In this document: piece after piece, positions 1-8,616 of the stretch
How the letters are laid out: each line of letters begins with the position of its first letter
Numbering within the stretch: the stretch's first letter is position 1
Assembly (NCBI GenBank): GCA_964626565.1
Contig: CAZVFX010000017.1
Span: 1-64,000 of the forward strand
DNA: 64,000 bases
Direction of reading: 5' to 3'
DNA from: CAZVFX01 sp964626565
GTDB taxonomy: Bacteria > Myxococcota_A > UBA9042 > CAIXZC01
Notes under the pieces: generated by a model
Databases searched by the model: none
Told to the model about the DNA's origin: nothing
The model's input: the letters and a program-made list of their open reading frames with translations, nothing else
Translations under genes and position numbers: made by a program

Positions 1-531
1 AGGGCAGTCGAAGGTGTCGCAAGCGCCACCGCAAAATGCACCGGCCGGGCCTAGTGAGACACAGATGTCGAAGCCCAGGATTCCGGGCAGCGCACAGTCC
101 TCAGTCGCGGCGCAGGGCATGCAGAGGTTGGCGTGAACCGGAGCGCAAACGTAAGTTTCGCACGCGGTGGGAAAAGCTGCGCACTGGCATTTCCATCCCA
201 GCGGGCAGTCATCATTCTTACACGTGGTGGTGCATTGCAGGCCGTCCGGTGTAACGATGCAGGGGCCCAGGGAACAATCGTCGTCGGAGAGGCACGGTTC
301 TCCGGGCAGTCCCCACGTGTCCGGGCCGTCGTCGGCTGTTGCCAGGTCGCCCATATCGATCGGCGAGATGATGGAATCTTCAGTGATCACTTCAGCCATG
401 GGAAGTTCCGCGGTCGAGTCGATGGTGTCTTCACTGCTCTTGTCCGCGGTGACTTGCAGTTCTACTGTCGGTGCGCAGGCGCTTCCCAGGGCGATAACTG
501 CCAGATGCAGGGCCAGATTAGACAGTCTCAT
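1..531 (-). CDS. Cys-rich secreted lipoprotein, 5' part only (runs off left edge)
   Basis: The ATG at 531 (minus strand) opens a frame that stays open to base 1, giving at least 177 residues. A short signal peptide ends in a lipobox (LGSAC), so this is probably a lipoprotein. A Thr/Asp/Glu-rich spacer follows, then a Cys-rich module with the order CxxxxDC, TPDGLQCTTTC, DCPLGWKC, LCMPC and FCGGAC. The same module opens the lipoproteins at 19236-23546 and 25871-28492, where it precedes MopE-type calcium-binding repeats, so the missing part probably carries similar repeats. A GGAG lies about 11 bases before the ATG. It is divergent from nuoE. Function unknown; likely surface-exposed. Confidence 0.8.
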   Translation of the reverse strand, partial: MRLSNLALHLAVIALGSACAPTVELQVTADKSSEDTIDSTAELPMAEVITEDSIISPIDMGDLATADDGPDTWGLPGEPCLSDDDCSLGPCIVTPDGLQCTTTCKNDDCPLGWKCQCAAFPTACETYVCAPVHANLCMPCAATEDCALPGILGFDICVSLGPAGAFCGGACDTFDCP

Positions 532-631
532 GGTCGTCAAATCTCCAAATAATCCTGACTACTATCATACACATCATACCCGGTGCGGGACAGGGGGCAC
601 AAGTACTCAGTGTTTAACACTATGTTACCTC

Positions 632-658
632 TTGACAGGGTGTTTTTCATGATATAGC
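632..658 (+). promoter_or_regulatory. Candidate sigma-70-type promoter of the nuo operon
   Basis: A perfect TTGACA (632-637) is followed after 15 bases by TATAGC (653-658). The spacer is short. Transcription would start near 665, after the first in-frame ATG at 663, which supports translation from the ATG at 711. Confidence 0.45.
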
Positions 659-710
659 GTGCATGCGATTTGGTGACAGCATTATACTCGTTGAGGCAGG
701 TGACGGAAAC

Positions 711-1199
711 ATGGAACGGGTGTTTTCGAAGGAAAGCGAAGCCAAGATTGAGAAGCTGTTGAACTCCTACCCCGACCGGCAGGCGTGTCTGTTGCCGGTG
801 CTGTACATCGCGCAGGACGAATTCGGTTGCCTGACGGGCGACGTCATGGCTCTGGTGGCGCGGCGGCTTGAGTTGCCGCCGGAGCGCGTCGCCAATACCG
901 CAACGTTCTACACGATGTACGACAAGCAGCCGGTGGGCAAGTACCACGTTCAGGTGTGTGTGAACGTGCCTTGCTTCCTGCGCGGTTCGGACCGGGTGCT
1001 TCATGCCCTGGAGAAGGAGTTGAACATCGGTCCTGGCGAGACTACGGAAGACGGTTTGTTTACTTTGAGTACGGTTCAATGCCTGGCTTCTTGTGGCACT
1101 GCGCCGACCATTCAGGTGAACGACGCCTTCCACGAGGCGATGAGTGTGGACAAAGTCCACGAACTCATCAAGCAGCTGCGAGAGGAGCAGGAAGAATGA
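711..1199 (+). CDS. nuoE: NADH-quinone oxidoreductase subunit E (24 kDa, [2Fe-2S])
   Basis: 162 residues, normal for NuoE. Part of the peripheral NADH-oxidising module of complex I. It binds cluster N1a through four cysteines, seen here as CVNVPC (Cx4C) and QCLASC (Cx3C). The N-terminal stretch with LPVLYIAQDEFG and ATFYTMY is typical of the thioredoxin-like 24 kDa family. The frame opens at an ATG at 663, but that codon has no ribosome site and would lie before the predicted transcript start; 711 is preceded by AGGTGACGG and fits better. It overlaps nuoF by 4 bases (ATGA), so the two are probably translationally coupled. Confidence 0.95.
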   Translation: MERVFSKESEAKIEKLLNSYPDRQACLLPVLYIAQDEFGCLTGDVMALVARRLELPPERVANTATFYTMYDKQPVGKYHVQVCVNVPCFLRGSDRVLHALEKELNIGPGETTEDGLFTLSTVQCLASCGTAPTIQVNDAFHEAMSVDKVHELIKQLREEQEE

Positions 1200-2476
1200 G
1201 CGTCGAGCAAACCAACTATTTGTTGAGGTGGCGCGACAAGGAAGACCTCTGCCGGCTGGATGCATACCGCGCTCACGGGGGGTTCCGGTCGTTGCGGAAG
1301 GCCTTCTCCATGAAGCCTGAAGAGGTGGTGGAGGAGGTGAAAAAGGCCAACGTCAAAGGTCGGGGCGGCGCCGGTTTTCCTGCCGGCGTCAAGTGGAGTT
1401 TCGTGCCCCAGACCGATGGGCCGCGCTACCTGTGCATCAACGCGGATGAAGGCGAACCCGGGACCTTCAAGGATCGCTACCTTCTGTCCGATGACCCTTT
1501 CCGGGTTATCGAAGGTGCGGTAATTGCCGGTTACGCGGTGGGGCTGACCCACGGCTACGTATACATGCGGGGTGAGTTCGGCTTTATCGCCAAGGAGTTC
1601 GACAAGGCGTTGGACGACGCTCGCAAGGCCGGCTACCTGGGCAAGAATATCATGGGTACCGGATACTCCTTTGATCTCACCGTGCACCTCGGCGCCGGGG
1701 CCTACATTTGCGGCGAAGAGACGGCGCTCATCGAGTCCATCGAGGGCAAGCCCGGCCGTCCCCGCCTCAAGCCTCCTTTCCCGGCTGTGGAAGGGGTGTT
1801 CGCGAAGCCCACGGTGGTCAATAACGTGGAGACTATCGCCTGCGTCGCACTCATTCTGGAGATCGGCGGGGACAAGTTCCACGAGTTGGGTGTTGAGGGC
1901 GACGGTGGCGTGAAGCTGTTCGGGCTGAGCGGTCACGTGAAGAATCCCGGTGTCTACGAATTTCCGGTAGGCAAGAACCTCAAAGAGTTCATCTACGAAG
2001 AAGGTGGTGGAATCCTGGACGACCGGCCGCTGAAGGGAGTTATCCCCGGCGGCTCGTCTACCCCCATCCTTCTTCCCGACGAAATTGACGTGCCCATGAC
2101 TTTCGCGGGGTTGCAGGCCGCGGGTTCCATGCTGGGCACCGGTTGCGCCACGATCATCGCGGAGCCCACCTGTATCGTGCAGGTGAGCTACCGCATTGCG
2201 GCATTTTATGCGCACGAATCGTGTGGGCAGTGCACGCCTTGCCGGGAGGGTTGTTCCTGGATGGCTGCGATCATCAAGCAGATTGAGCAGGGGATCGGTC
2301 GAGAGGAAGACATCGATCTGATTCTCTCCATTTGTGACCAGATACAAGGGCGGACGATCTGTCCGTTGGGGGACGCGGCCGCCATGCCCATCAGGGCGCT
2401 GGTTACCAAGTTCAGGTCGGAATTCGAGCAACATGTTCGGTCGGGCAGGTGCCCCACTCCAGAGACTCTCAGGTAG
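1196..2476 (+). CDS. nuoF: NADH-quinone oxidoreductase subunit F (51 kDa, FMN and [4Fe-4S])
   Basis: 426 residues, full length. Carries the NADH and FMN site and cluster N3. Visible signatures: GRGGAGFPAGVKW (FMN/NADH loop), CINADEGEPGTFKDR, GAGAYICGEETALIESIEG, and the cluster ligands ESCGQCTPCREG (CxxCxxC) with a later Cys in TICPLGD. The chosen ATG overlaps the nuoE stop; the longer upstream reading in this frame is nuoE shadow. nuoG, which often follows nuoF, is absent: the next gene is nuoJ, 10 bases after the stop. Confidence 0.97.
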   Translation: MSVEQTNYLLRWRDKEDLCRLDAYRAHGGFRSLRKAFSMKPEEVVEEVKKANVKGRGGAGFPAGVKWSFVPQTDGPRYLCINADEGEPGTFKDRYLLSDDPFRVIEGAVIAGYAVGLTHGYVYMRGEFGFIAKEFDKALDDARKAGYLGKNIMGTGYSFDLTVHLGAGAYICGEETALIESIEGKPGRPRLKPPFPAVEGVFAKPTVVNNVETIACVALILEIGGDKFHELGVEGDGGVKLFGLSGHVKNPGVYEFPVGKNLKEFIYEEGGGILDDRPLKGVIPGGSSTPILLPDEIDVPMTFAGLQAAGSMLGTGCATIIAEPTCIVQVSYRIAAFYAHESCGQCTPCREGCSWMAAIIKQIEQGIGREEDIDLILSICDQIQGRTICPLGDAAAMPIRALVTKFRSEFEQHVRSGRCPTPETLR

Positions 2477-2486
2477 GAGGACTGGT

Positions 2487-3011
2487 ATGGACTTCATAGT
2501 CTTCGCGGTGTTGTCTGCCGCGGCCATCGTCGCCGGGTTGGCGACCATCGCCTGGAAGAATCCGATTCGCAGTGCGTTGAGTCTCATCATATGCCTCTTC
2601 GCACTGGCCGGGGTCTACGTCACTCTGTACGCCCACTTTATTGCGGCGATGCAGGTGCTCGTTTATGCCGGGGCAATCATGGTTCTTTTCGTGTTCGTCA
2701 TCATGTTGCTGAACCTCCAGGAAGGAAAGCTGGCCGAGGCCAAGGTCACAATCGTCTCGGTACTTTCGGGCGTGGTTGTGTTGTTGCTGGTGGGCAAGTT
2801 CTACCGGGTGCTTTCGACCTTTGGTTCCAACGGCGGCCCCATGGTTCCCGGCAAGGGTATCGGCCCGGAATTCGGCACAGTCAGCCCCATTGGAGAGATG
2901 CTGTTCAAGCAGTTTCTTCTCCCCTTCGAGCTGGTATCCGTCCTTCTCCTGATTGCGGTTGTGGGTGCGGTGGTTATCGCCAGGAGACGTTTCTGGAGGG
3001 AGGGAGAATGA
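2487..3011 (+). CDS. nuoJ: NADH-quinone oxidoreductase subunit J
   Basis: 174 residues with about five hydrophobic segments. The stretch AMQVLVYAGAIMVLFVFVIM is the characteristic NuoJ/ND6 third membrane helix. Located in the inner-membrane arm of complex I, where it helps transmit redox energy to the proton channels. GGAGG at 2476-2480 places the start at the ATG at 2487 and excludes the longer upstream frame that overlaps nuoF. The stop overlaps the nuoK start (ATGA). Confidence 0.94.
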   Translation: MDFIVFAVLSAAAIVAGLATIAWKNPIRSALSLIICLFALAGVYVTLYAHFIAAMQVLVYAGAIMVLFVFVIMLLNLQEGKLAEAKVTIVSVLSGVVVLLLVGKFYRVLSTFGSNGGPMVPGKGIGPEFGTVSPIGEMLFKQFLLPFELVSVLLLIAVVGAVVIARRRFWREGE

Positions 3012-3319
3012 TGGGAGAAATCGGGCTTTATCACTACATCTTCCTTTCTTTCATCATATTCTCCATCGGCATGTTCGGGGTGCTGGTGAGGCGTAACGCC
3101 ATCGTCATGCTCATGTCGCTGGAGTTGATGCTCAACGGAGCCAACCTGGCGTTCGTGGCCTACTCCCGCTTTCGGGGAGACGAAGCGGGGCACATCATGG
3201 CGTTTTTTGTCATGGCGCTGGCTGCGGCCGAGGCTGCGGTGGGCCTGGCCCTGGTGATCGCGGTGTTCAAGCACCTGAAGACACTCCGGGTCGATCGCAT
3301 GACCACGCTTAAGGGATAG
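3008..3319 (+). CDS. nuoK: NADH-quinone oxidoreductase subunit K
   Basis: 103 residues, three membrane helices, typical of NuoK/ND4L. Helix 2 contains SLELMLNGANLAF with its buried glutamate, and helix 3 contains FFVMALAAAEAAVGLALV with the second conserved glutamate; both are family hallmarks of the proton path. The ATG at 3008 overlaps the nuoJ stop; a second ATG follows directly at 3011. The nuoL start is 10 bases after the stop. Confidence 0.95.
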   Translation: MMGEIGLYHYIFLSFIIFSIGMFGVLVRRNAIVMLMSLELMLNGANLAFVAYSRFRGDEAGHIMAFFVMALAAAEAAVGLALVIAVFKHLKTLRVDRMTTLKG

Positions 3320-3329
3320 GAGAGGGGCA

Positions 3330-5267
3330 ATGGAGATCAAAGAGTTTCTGGCCATCCCGTGGATCGTATTCCTGCCGGCAATCGGGTTCCTCATAACCGG
3401 CTTTTTCGGAAAGAAGCTGGGGGACCGCGTTTCAGGCTATATTGCGACCGGGGCCGTGTTCGGAGCATTCGGAGTAGCGCTCTATTGCTACTGGTATCTG
3501 CTCAACGAGCCCAACGCCGAGACAGTGTACGCGTACAAGTTGTACACTTTCCTGGGGACCGGCTTCCTGAACATCGACATTGCGTTCTACTTTGATCGCC
3601 TGTCGGCGGTGATGGCCCTGGTGGTGACCGGGGTGAGTTCCTTTATCCATCTGTACTCCACCGGCTACATGCACGGCGACCGCAGTTTCTCCCGTTACTT
3701 CTCCCACCTGAACATGTTTGTCTTCTTCATGTTGTTGCTGGTGTTGGGCAAGAACCTGCTGGTGATGTTCGTGGGCTGGGAAGGAGTGGGACTCTGTTCG
3801 TACCTGCTAATCGGTTTCTGGTACGAGGACATGGAAAAGGCGGTGGCGGGCAAGAAGGCGTTCATCGTCAACCGGATCGGCGACTTCGGCTTCCTGCTGG
3901 CGATCTTTCTGCTGCTCATGTACAACCACGGCAGTCTCGACTTCAACTCGTTGGAGGCCTGGGCGGCCAGCGGCGCTACTCCGGTCCTGAATCAGACCAA
4001 CATGACGGTTATCTGCCTGCTGCTTTTTGTGGGCGCATGCGGTAAGTCGGCCCAGATTCCACTGTACGTGTGGCTACCCGACGCCATGGCCGGCCCGACG
4101 CCGGTGTCCGCCCTGATTCACGCGGCCACCATGGTTACAGCCGGCGTGTATATGGTGGCGAGACTGTCGTTTTTGTACGTCCACGCCCCCATCGCCATGG
4201 CGGTAGTAGCGGGTGTCGGGGCGCTCACCGCCCTGTTCGCCGCCACCATCGGCCTTACTCAGCGGGACATCAAGAAAGTGCTCGCCTATTCGACGGTGAG
4301 CCAGCTCGGCTACATGTTTCTAGCCGTGGGCACGGGCGCGTACGCGGCAGGCGTATTCCATCTGACTACTCACGCCTTCTTCAAGGCCTGCCTCTTCCTG
4401 GGCGCGGGCAGCGTCATCCATGCCATGCACGGCCAGCAGGATATCTTCAAAATGGGCGGGCTGGGCAAGAAGATGCGTATCACGCAGCTTACCTTCCTCA
4501 TTTCCACGCTGGCCATTTCGGGAGTTCCGCCGCTATCGGGGTTCTTCTCCAAGGACGAGATCCTCACCATGGCGTTCCTGTCTGAAACCGCGTTCCCGGG
4601 TCTGTACAAGGTGTTCTGGCTCATGGCGGTAGTGGGGGCGTTTATCACCGCCTTCTACATGATGCGTGTTTACTGGCTCACGTTCCACGGTGAGCGGCGC
4701 ATGGGGGAGGCGGCGTGGGCCAAGGTTCACGAATCGCCCTTCAGTATGACTATCGCGTTGATGGTGCTGGCGCTGGCCGCAACTGTGGCGGGTCCCCTGG
4801 GGCTCCCCGGCGAGGCCAACATCTTCCATCACTGGCTTGAACCGGTGGTGGGCGCCTACACCACGACGGTGGCACACGCCTCCCATGCTGTGCACTACGG
4901 TCTCATCGGGCTGTCCATCGTCGTTGCAGGCTGCGGGTTGCTGGCGGCGTGGACCATCTACCGCAAAGGGCCCGAGGGGCCGGCGGCCAAACTTGCGGCC
5001 GCGGCCGGGCCGGTTCACAAGCTGCTGCTGGACAAATACTACATCGATGAACTGTACAACTTGATAATCGTGCGTCCGCTGATAGGTCTGGCCAGGTTCT
5101 GCCACCGGGTGATCGATGCCGTCTTTATCGATTTGCTGGCCGTGAACGGTTCCGCTTTCGCAGTGCGGGCTGCCGGTGTGTTGCCCCGGCTCTATCACAA
5201 CGGTAACGTCCAGAGGTACATGTTCGCCATTGTAGTGGGCGTCGTTTGCCTCTGGATCGTCCTGTAA
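3330..5267 (+). CDS. nuoL: NADH-quinone oxidoreductase subunit L (antiporter-like)
   Basis: 645 residues, normal for NuoL. Multi-spanning antiporter-like proton-pumping subunit with the long C-terminal lateral helix. Family signatures: FVGWEGVGLCSYLLIGFW, VNRIGDFGF, PLYVWLPDAMAGPTPVSALIHAATMVTAGVY, KVLAYSTVSQLGYM and SGFFSKDEIL. The ribosome site GGAGAGGGG lies just before the ATG. Its stop lies 17 bases before the nuoM start. Confidence 0.97.
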   Translation: MEIKEFLAIPWIVFLPAIGFLITGFFGKKLGDRVSGYIATGAVFGAFGVALYCYWYLLNEPNAETVYAYKLYTFLGTGFLNIDIAFYFDRLSAVMALVVTGVSSFIHLYSTGYMHGDRSFSRYFSHLNMFVFFMLLLVLGKNLLVMFVGWEGVGLCSYLLIGFWYEDMEKAVAGKKAFIVNRIGDFGFLLAIFLLLMYNHGSLDFNSLEAWAASGATPVLNQTNMTVICLLLFVGACGKSAQIPLYVWLPDAMAGPTPVSALIHAATMVTAGVYMVARLSFLYVHAPIAMAVVAGVGALTALFAATIGLTQRDIKKVLAYSTVSQLGYMFLAVGTGAYAAGVFHLTTHAFFKACLFLGAGSVIHAMHGQQDIFKMGGLGKKMRITQLTFLISTLAISGVPPLSGFFSKDEILTMAFLSETAFPGLYKVFWLMAVVGAFITAFYMMRVYWLTFHGERRMGEAAWAKVHESPFSMTIALMVLALAATVAGPLGLPGEANIFHHWLEPVVGAYTTTVAHASHAVHYGLIGLSIVVAGCGLLAAWTIYRKGPEGPAAKLAAAAGPVHKLLLDKYYIDELYNLIIVRPLIGLARFCHRVIDAVFIDLLAVNGSAFAVRAAGVLPRLYHNGNVQRYMFAIVVGVVCLWIVL

Positions 5268-5284
5268 TGTCGGGGGGAGTCGAA

Positions 5285-6994
5285 ATGCCGATGCCGATTC
5301 TATCACTCATCACCTTCCTGCCCCTGGTTGCGATACCCTTCGTAATCCTGATACCCAAAGGGCTGCCGGGAACGGTGCGGAACGTATCGCTCGGGTTCAT
5401 GCTGGTGACGTTCCTGGTTTCCTTGAATCTCTACTTCGTTTTCGATGCCGGGAGCGCGGAGTTCCAATTCATCGAGGATATCCCCTGGATCGGAAGCGCG
5501 ATTCACTACAAGGTGGGCGTGGACGGGATCAGCATCCTGCTGGTGATTCTCACTACTTTCCTGACCCCCATCGCGTTTTTGGGTTCCTATAGCGCCATCA
5601 CCAAGAAGGTGAAAGAGTTTGCCGTTGCGATGCTGGTGCTCGAAACCGCAATGCTGGGCACTCTCCTGGCCATGGACCTGTTCCTTTTCTACGTGTTCTG
5701 GGAGTTGATGCTCATTCCCATGTACATAATGATCGGGATCTGGGGCGGCAACCGGCGTTCGTACGCCACGGTGAAATTCGTGCTCTACACGATGGTCGGG
5801 AGCCTGCTCATGCTCGTCGCCATCGTCTATATGTACATGAAGACCGGCTCCTCTACGTTCGACTACAACGTCTGGGTTTCCACCTTTACCGCGACCGGAT
5901 CAGCGGGTGCGCTTTCGGTGAAGGAGCAGGTGTACCTGTTCATCGCCTTCGGGCTGGCTTTTGCTATCAAGGTGCCCTTCTTCCCGTTCCACACATGGCT
6001 TCCGGACGCCCACGTGGAAGCGCCTACCCCGGGCAGTGTCATCCTGGCCGGTGTGCTTCTGAAGATGGGAACCTACGGGTTCCTGCGCTTTGCCATACCG
6101 CTCTTCCCCGAGGCTGCGGCCATGGCTTCCGCGCCGCTCATGGGGCTGGCGGTAGTCGGCATTATCTACGGCTCCCTGGTGGCCTTTGCCCAGGACGACG
6201 TGAAGAAGCTGGTGGCGTACTCATCAGTGGCCCACCTGGGCTTCGTCATGCTGGGGATGTTTGCCCTGACCCGGGAAGGAATCCAGGGCAGCATTTTGCA
6301 GATGGTCAACCACGGGCTCAGCACCGGCGCCCTCTTCCTTTGCGTCGGCTTTTTGTATGAACGCCGGCACACTCGGCTTATCAAGGATTTTGGCGGCATC
6401 GCCCGAGTGCTGCCTGTCTTCACCGTAGTCTTCCTCATCGTCGTGCTCTCATCCATTGGTCTGCCCGGCACCAACGGGTTCGTGGGTGAGTTCCTGATCC
6501 TCGCCGGTGTGTTCAAGGAAGGGGTCGGCTCCGTCGTCGAGCCGGGCCTGGTCAACTGGCGCAATTTCGTGCTTCTCATGGGCGTGCTGGCGTGCACCGG
6601 AATTGTGCTGGGTGCGGTCTACATGCTCAGCATGGCCCGCAGGGTCTTGTTCGGTGAGATCACCAATGAAGCGAACCGCACTCTGAAAGATCTGAAAGCC
6701 AGGGAGATTGTGGTAATCATTCCCGTGGTCGCAATGATAATCCTTATCGGCGTCGCGCCGGGGATGTTCCTCAACAAGAGCCAGGTTACGGTGAACAAGT
6801 ACGTCGAGACCTACCAGACCCGCATCATGAAGAAGCGGAATGAAGCCACTGCTACCCGCAACGACAAAGCGATGAAGATGCTCATCCAGAAACAGATGCA
6901 GCAGCAGATTCAGCAACAGATGGGGGCGGCGATAGACCTCGGCGACGTTCAGTGGAAAGTCGGGCCTTACAAGAAAGAGGGGGGGGAGCAATGA
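5285..6994 (+). CDS. nuoM: NADH-quinone oxidoreductase subunit M (antiporter-like)
   Basis: 569 residues, slightly longer than usual. Proton-pumping membrane subunit with GVDGISILLV, ELMLIPMYIMIGIWGG, FPFHTWLPDAHVEAPT, KLVAYSSVAHLGFVMLG and GLPGTNGFVGEF. The start at 5285 follows a G-rich ribosome site (GGGGGGAG); the frame also opens at 5246 inside nuoL, which is less likely. The last 60 or so residues are an unusual charged, Gln-rich tail (KQMQQQIQQQM) after the final membrane helix, probably cytoplasmic and of unknown role. The stop overlaps the nuoN start. Confidence 0.96.
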   Translation: MPMPILSLITFLPLVAIPFVILIPKGLPGTVRNVSLGFMLVTFLVSLNLYFVFDAGSAEFQFIEDIPWIGSAIHYKVGVDGISILLVILTTFLTPIAFLGSYSAITKKVKEFAVAMLVLETAMLGTLLAMDLFLFYVFWELMLIPMYIMIGIWGGNRRSYATVKFVLYTMVGSLLMLVAIVYMYMKTGSSTFDYNVWVSTFTATGSAGALSVKEQVYLFIAFGLAFAIKVPFFPFHTWLPDAHVEAPTPGSVILAGVLLKMGTYGFLRFAIPLFPEAAAMASAPLMGLAVVGIIYGSLVAFAQDDVKKLVAYSSVAHLGFVMLGMFALTREGIQGSILQMVNHGLSTGALFLCVGFLYERRHTRLIKDFGGIARVLPVFTVVFLIVVLSSIGLPGTNGFVGEFLILAGVFKEGVGSVVEPGLVNWRNFVLLMGVLACTGIVLGAVYMLSMARRVLFGEITNEANRTLKDLKAREIVVIIPVVAMIILIGVAPGMFLNKSQVTVNKYVETYQTRIMKKRNEATATRNDKAMKMLIQKQMQQQIQQQMGAAIDLGDVQWKVGPYKKEGGEQ

Positions 6995-8565
6995 GCGATA
7001 TCCTGCAACTTTCTCCCATAATCATCGTCGCGTGTGTTGGTCTTCTGATTCTGGTCATGGACCTGTTTCGCGGGCCGGAGGTTCGGGGCGGAACCCACCT
7101 GGCATGGATAACTACCATCGGTCTTGCTGCGGCCCTCGGTGCGATCTGGCAGTTGTGGCCCGGTTCCGCCGCAGGATTGGTGCACCCACTCTTTGCCGGC
7201 GGTTTGCTCATCGACGGGTACACCCTGTTCTTCTGGGCATTCCTGATCGTGGCGACCTGTGTGGGCGTGCTCTATTCCTGTGGTTTTGACAGCGAAAACA
7301 ACATGGACCACGGCGAGTACTACAGCTTCTACTCCTTCGCACTGGTCGGCATGATGATCATGGTGGCCGCGGCGGACCTGCTGCTTTTCTTCCTGGCCCT
7401 CGAGACCATGTCCATGGCGGTGTACGTTCTGGTTGCAATGAAGCGCGACTCCGCCCGGTCGGCTGAGGGTGCGCTGAAATACTTCCTCAACGGCGCCATC
7501 GCCTCTTCGTTGCTTCTGTACGGTATTGCGATTCTCTGGGGGGAGACCGGAACACTTGATCTGGTCGCGCTGGGGAATGCAATCGCGGGCGCCGAAGGCA
7601 ATGCGCTCATTTATGCGGCTTCCGGCCTCGTGCTGGTCGGGTTTGCTTTCAAGGTCGCGGTGGTTCCGTTCCACATGTGGACCCCGGACGCGTACCAGGG
7701 CGCGCCCACGCCGGTTTCCGGATACATGGCCTCGGCTGTCAAAGCCGCGGCTTTTGCAGCGCTTCTGCGAGTTGTGTTCACCACCGCGATTCCCGACATC
7801 TTCCAGCTCGGGCCGTTCAGCTTTGTGGACGTCGTGGTGGGCCTGTCGGTAGCCACCATGGTCATTGGTAACTTGCTCGCGCTGCATCAGGAAGACGCCA
7901 AGCGTATGCTCGCGTATTCCAGTATCTCTCACGCCGGCTATCTGGCCATGGGGCTTGCCCTCATCCCGCAGCTCGGCTCCCGAAGTGCGGGCCTGGGTTC
8001 GGTGAGCGGCAGCATGTTGTTCTACCTGGTTGCCTATGGGTTCGCGACGCTACTGGCCTTCGGTGTCCTCGCCCGCCTGGCCAAGGACGGCAGCGAAGAC
8101 ACCAATGTATCCCGCCTCAAGGGCCTCTCCAAGCGTCGCCCGGGGCTCGCGTTCCTCCTCGCCTTGTCTCTCTTCTCCCTCGCCGGCTTCCCGCCCACGG
8201 TGGGTTTCTTCGGCAAGTTCTACCTGTTCAGGGAGTTGATGGTCTTGAGCAAGGGCCGGCTTCTCGTTCTCGTGATTATCGCGGTAGTCAACGCACTGTT
8301 TGCAGTGTACTACTATCTAAGACCGGTCATCGCCATGTACATGGAGGAAGCGGAAGAAGAGCAGGAGGAGATAGTCAATTCCAGCTCCACCCTCGCACTC
8401 GTACTCCTGGCCGTGGCAGTGCTCTTGCTCGGTCTCTTCCCTTCCAAGCTCGCCAACATCACCGCCAAGGCAGGCAAGACCGTTCCCTACTCCTCAGCGA
8501 CCGGTCTCACCGACGGCCAACCAGCCGACCTGGCGCCTTTTGCCAACAAGGACCGCAAGCAGTAG
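6991..8565 (+). CDS. nuoN: NADH-quinone oxidoreductase subunit N (antiporter-like)
   Basis: 524 residues. Third antiporter-like subunit. Signatures: FLALETMSMAVYVLVAMKR, EGALKYFLNGAIASSLLLYG, VPFHMWTPDAYQGAPTPVSGYMAS, KRMLAYSSISHAGYL and GFPPTVGFFGKFYLF. The ATG at 6991 sits in the nuoM stop (ATGA) after a GGGGGAG ribosome site. It ends the operon; the next gene starts 51 bases later with its own ribosome site. Confidence 0.97.
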   Translation: MSDILQLSPIIIVACVGLLILVMDLFRGPEVRGGTHLAWITTIGLAAALGAIWQLWPGSAAGLVHPLFAGGLLIDGYTLFFWAFLIVATCVGVLYSCGFDSENNMDHGEYYSFYSFALVGMMIMVAAADLLLFFLALETMSMAVYVLVAMKRDSARSAEGALKYFLNGAIASSLLLYGIAILWGETGTLDLVALGNAIAGAEGNALIYAASGLVLVGFAFKVAVVPFHMWTPDAYQGAPTPVSGYMASAVKAAAFAALLRVVFTTAIPDIFQLGPFSFVDVVVGLSVATMVIGNLLALHQEDAKRMLAYSSISHAGYLAMGLALIPQLGSRSAGLGSVSGSMLFYLVAYGFATLLAFGVLARLAKDGSEDTNVSRLKGLSKRRPGLAFLLALSLFSLAGFPPTVGFFGKFYLFRELMVLSKGRLLVLVIIAVVNALFAVYYYLRPVIAMYMEEAEEEQEEIVNSSSTLALVLLAVAVLLLGLFPSKLANITAKAGKTVPYSSATGLTDGQPADLAPFANKDRKQ

Positions 8566-8616
8566 CCGCAATTACACCCGCCCGGAACGTAGAGAGAAGG
8601 GCACTAGGGGAAGAGT

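Noticed and set aside
36..652. Plus-strand frames at the left edge
   Set aside because: They lie opposite a minus-strand lipoprotein with signal peptide, lipobox and a Cys module seen elsewhere in the window.
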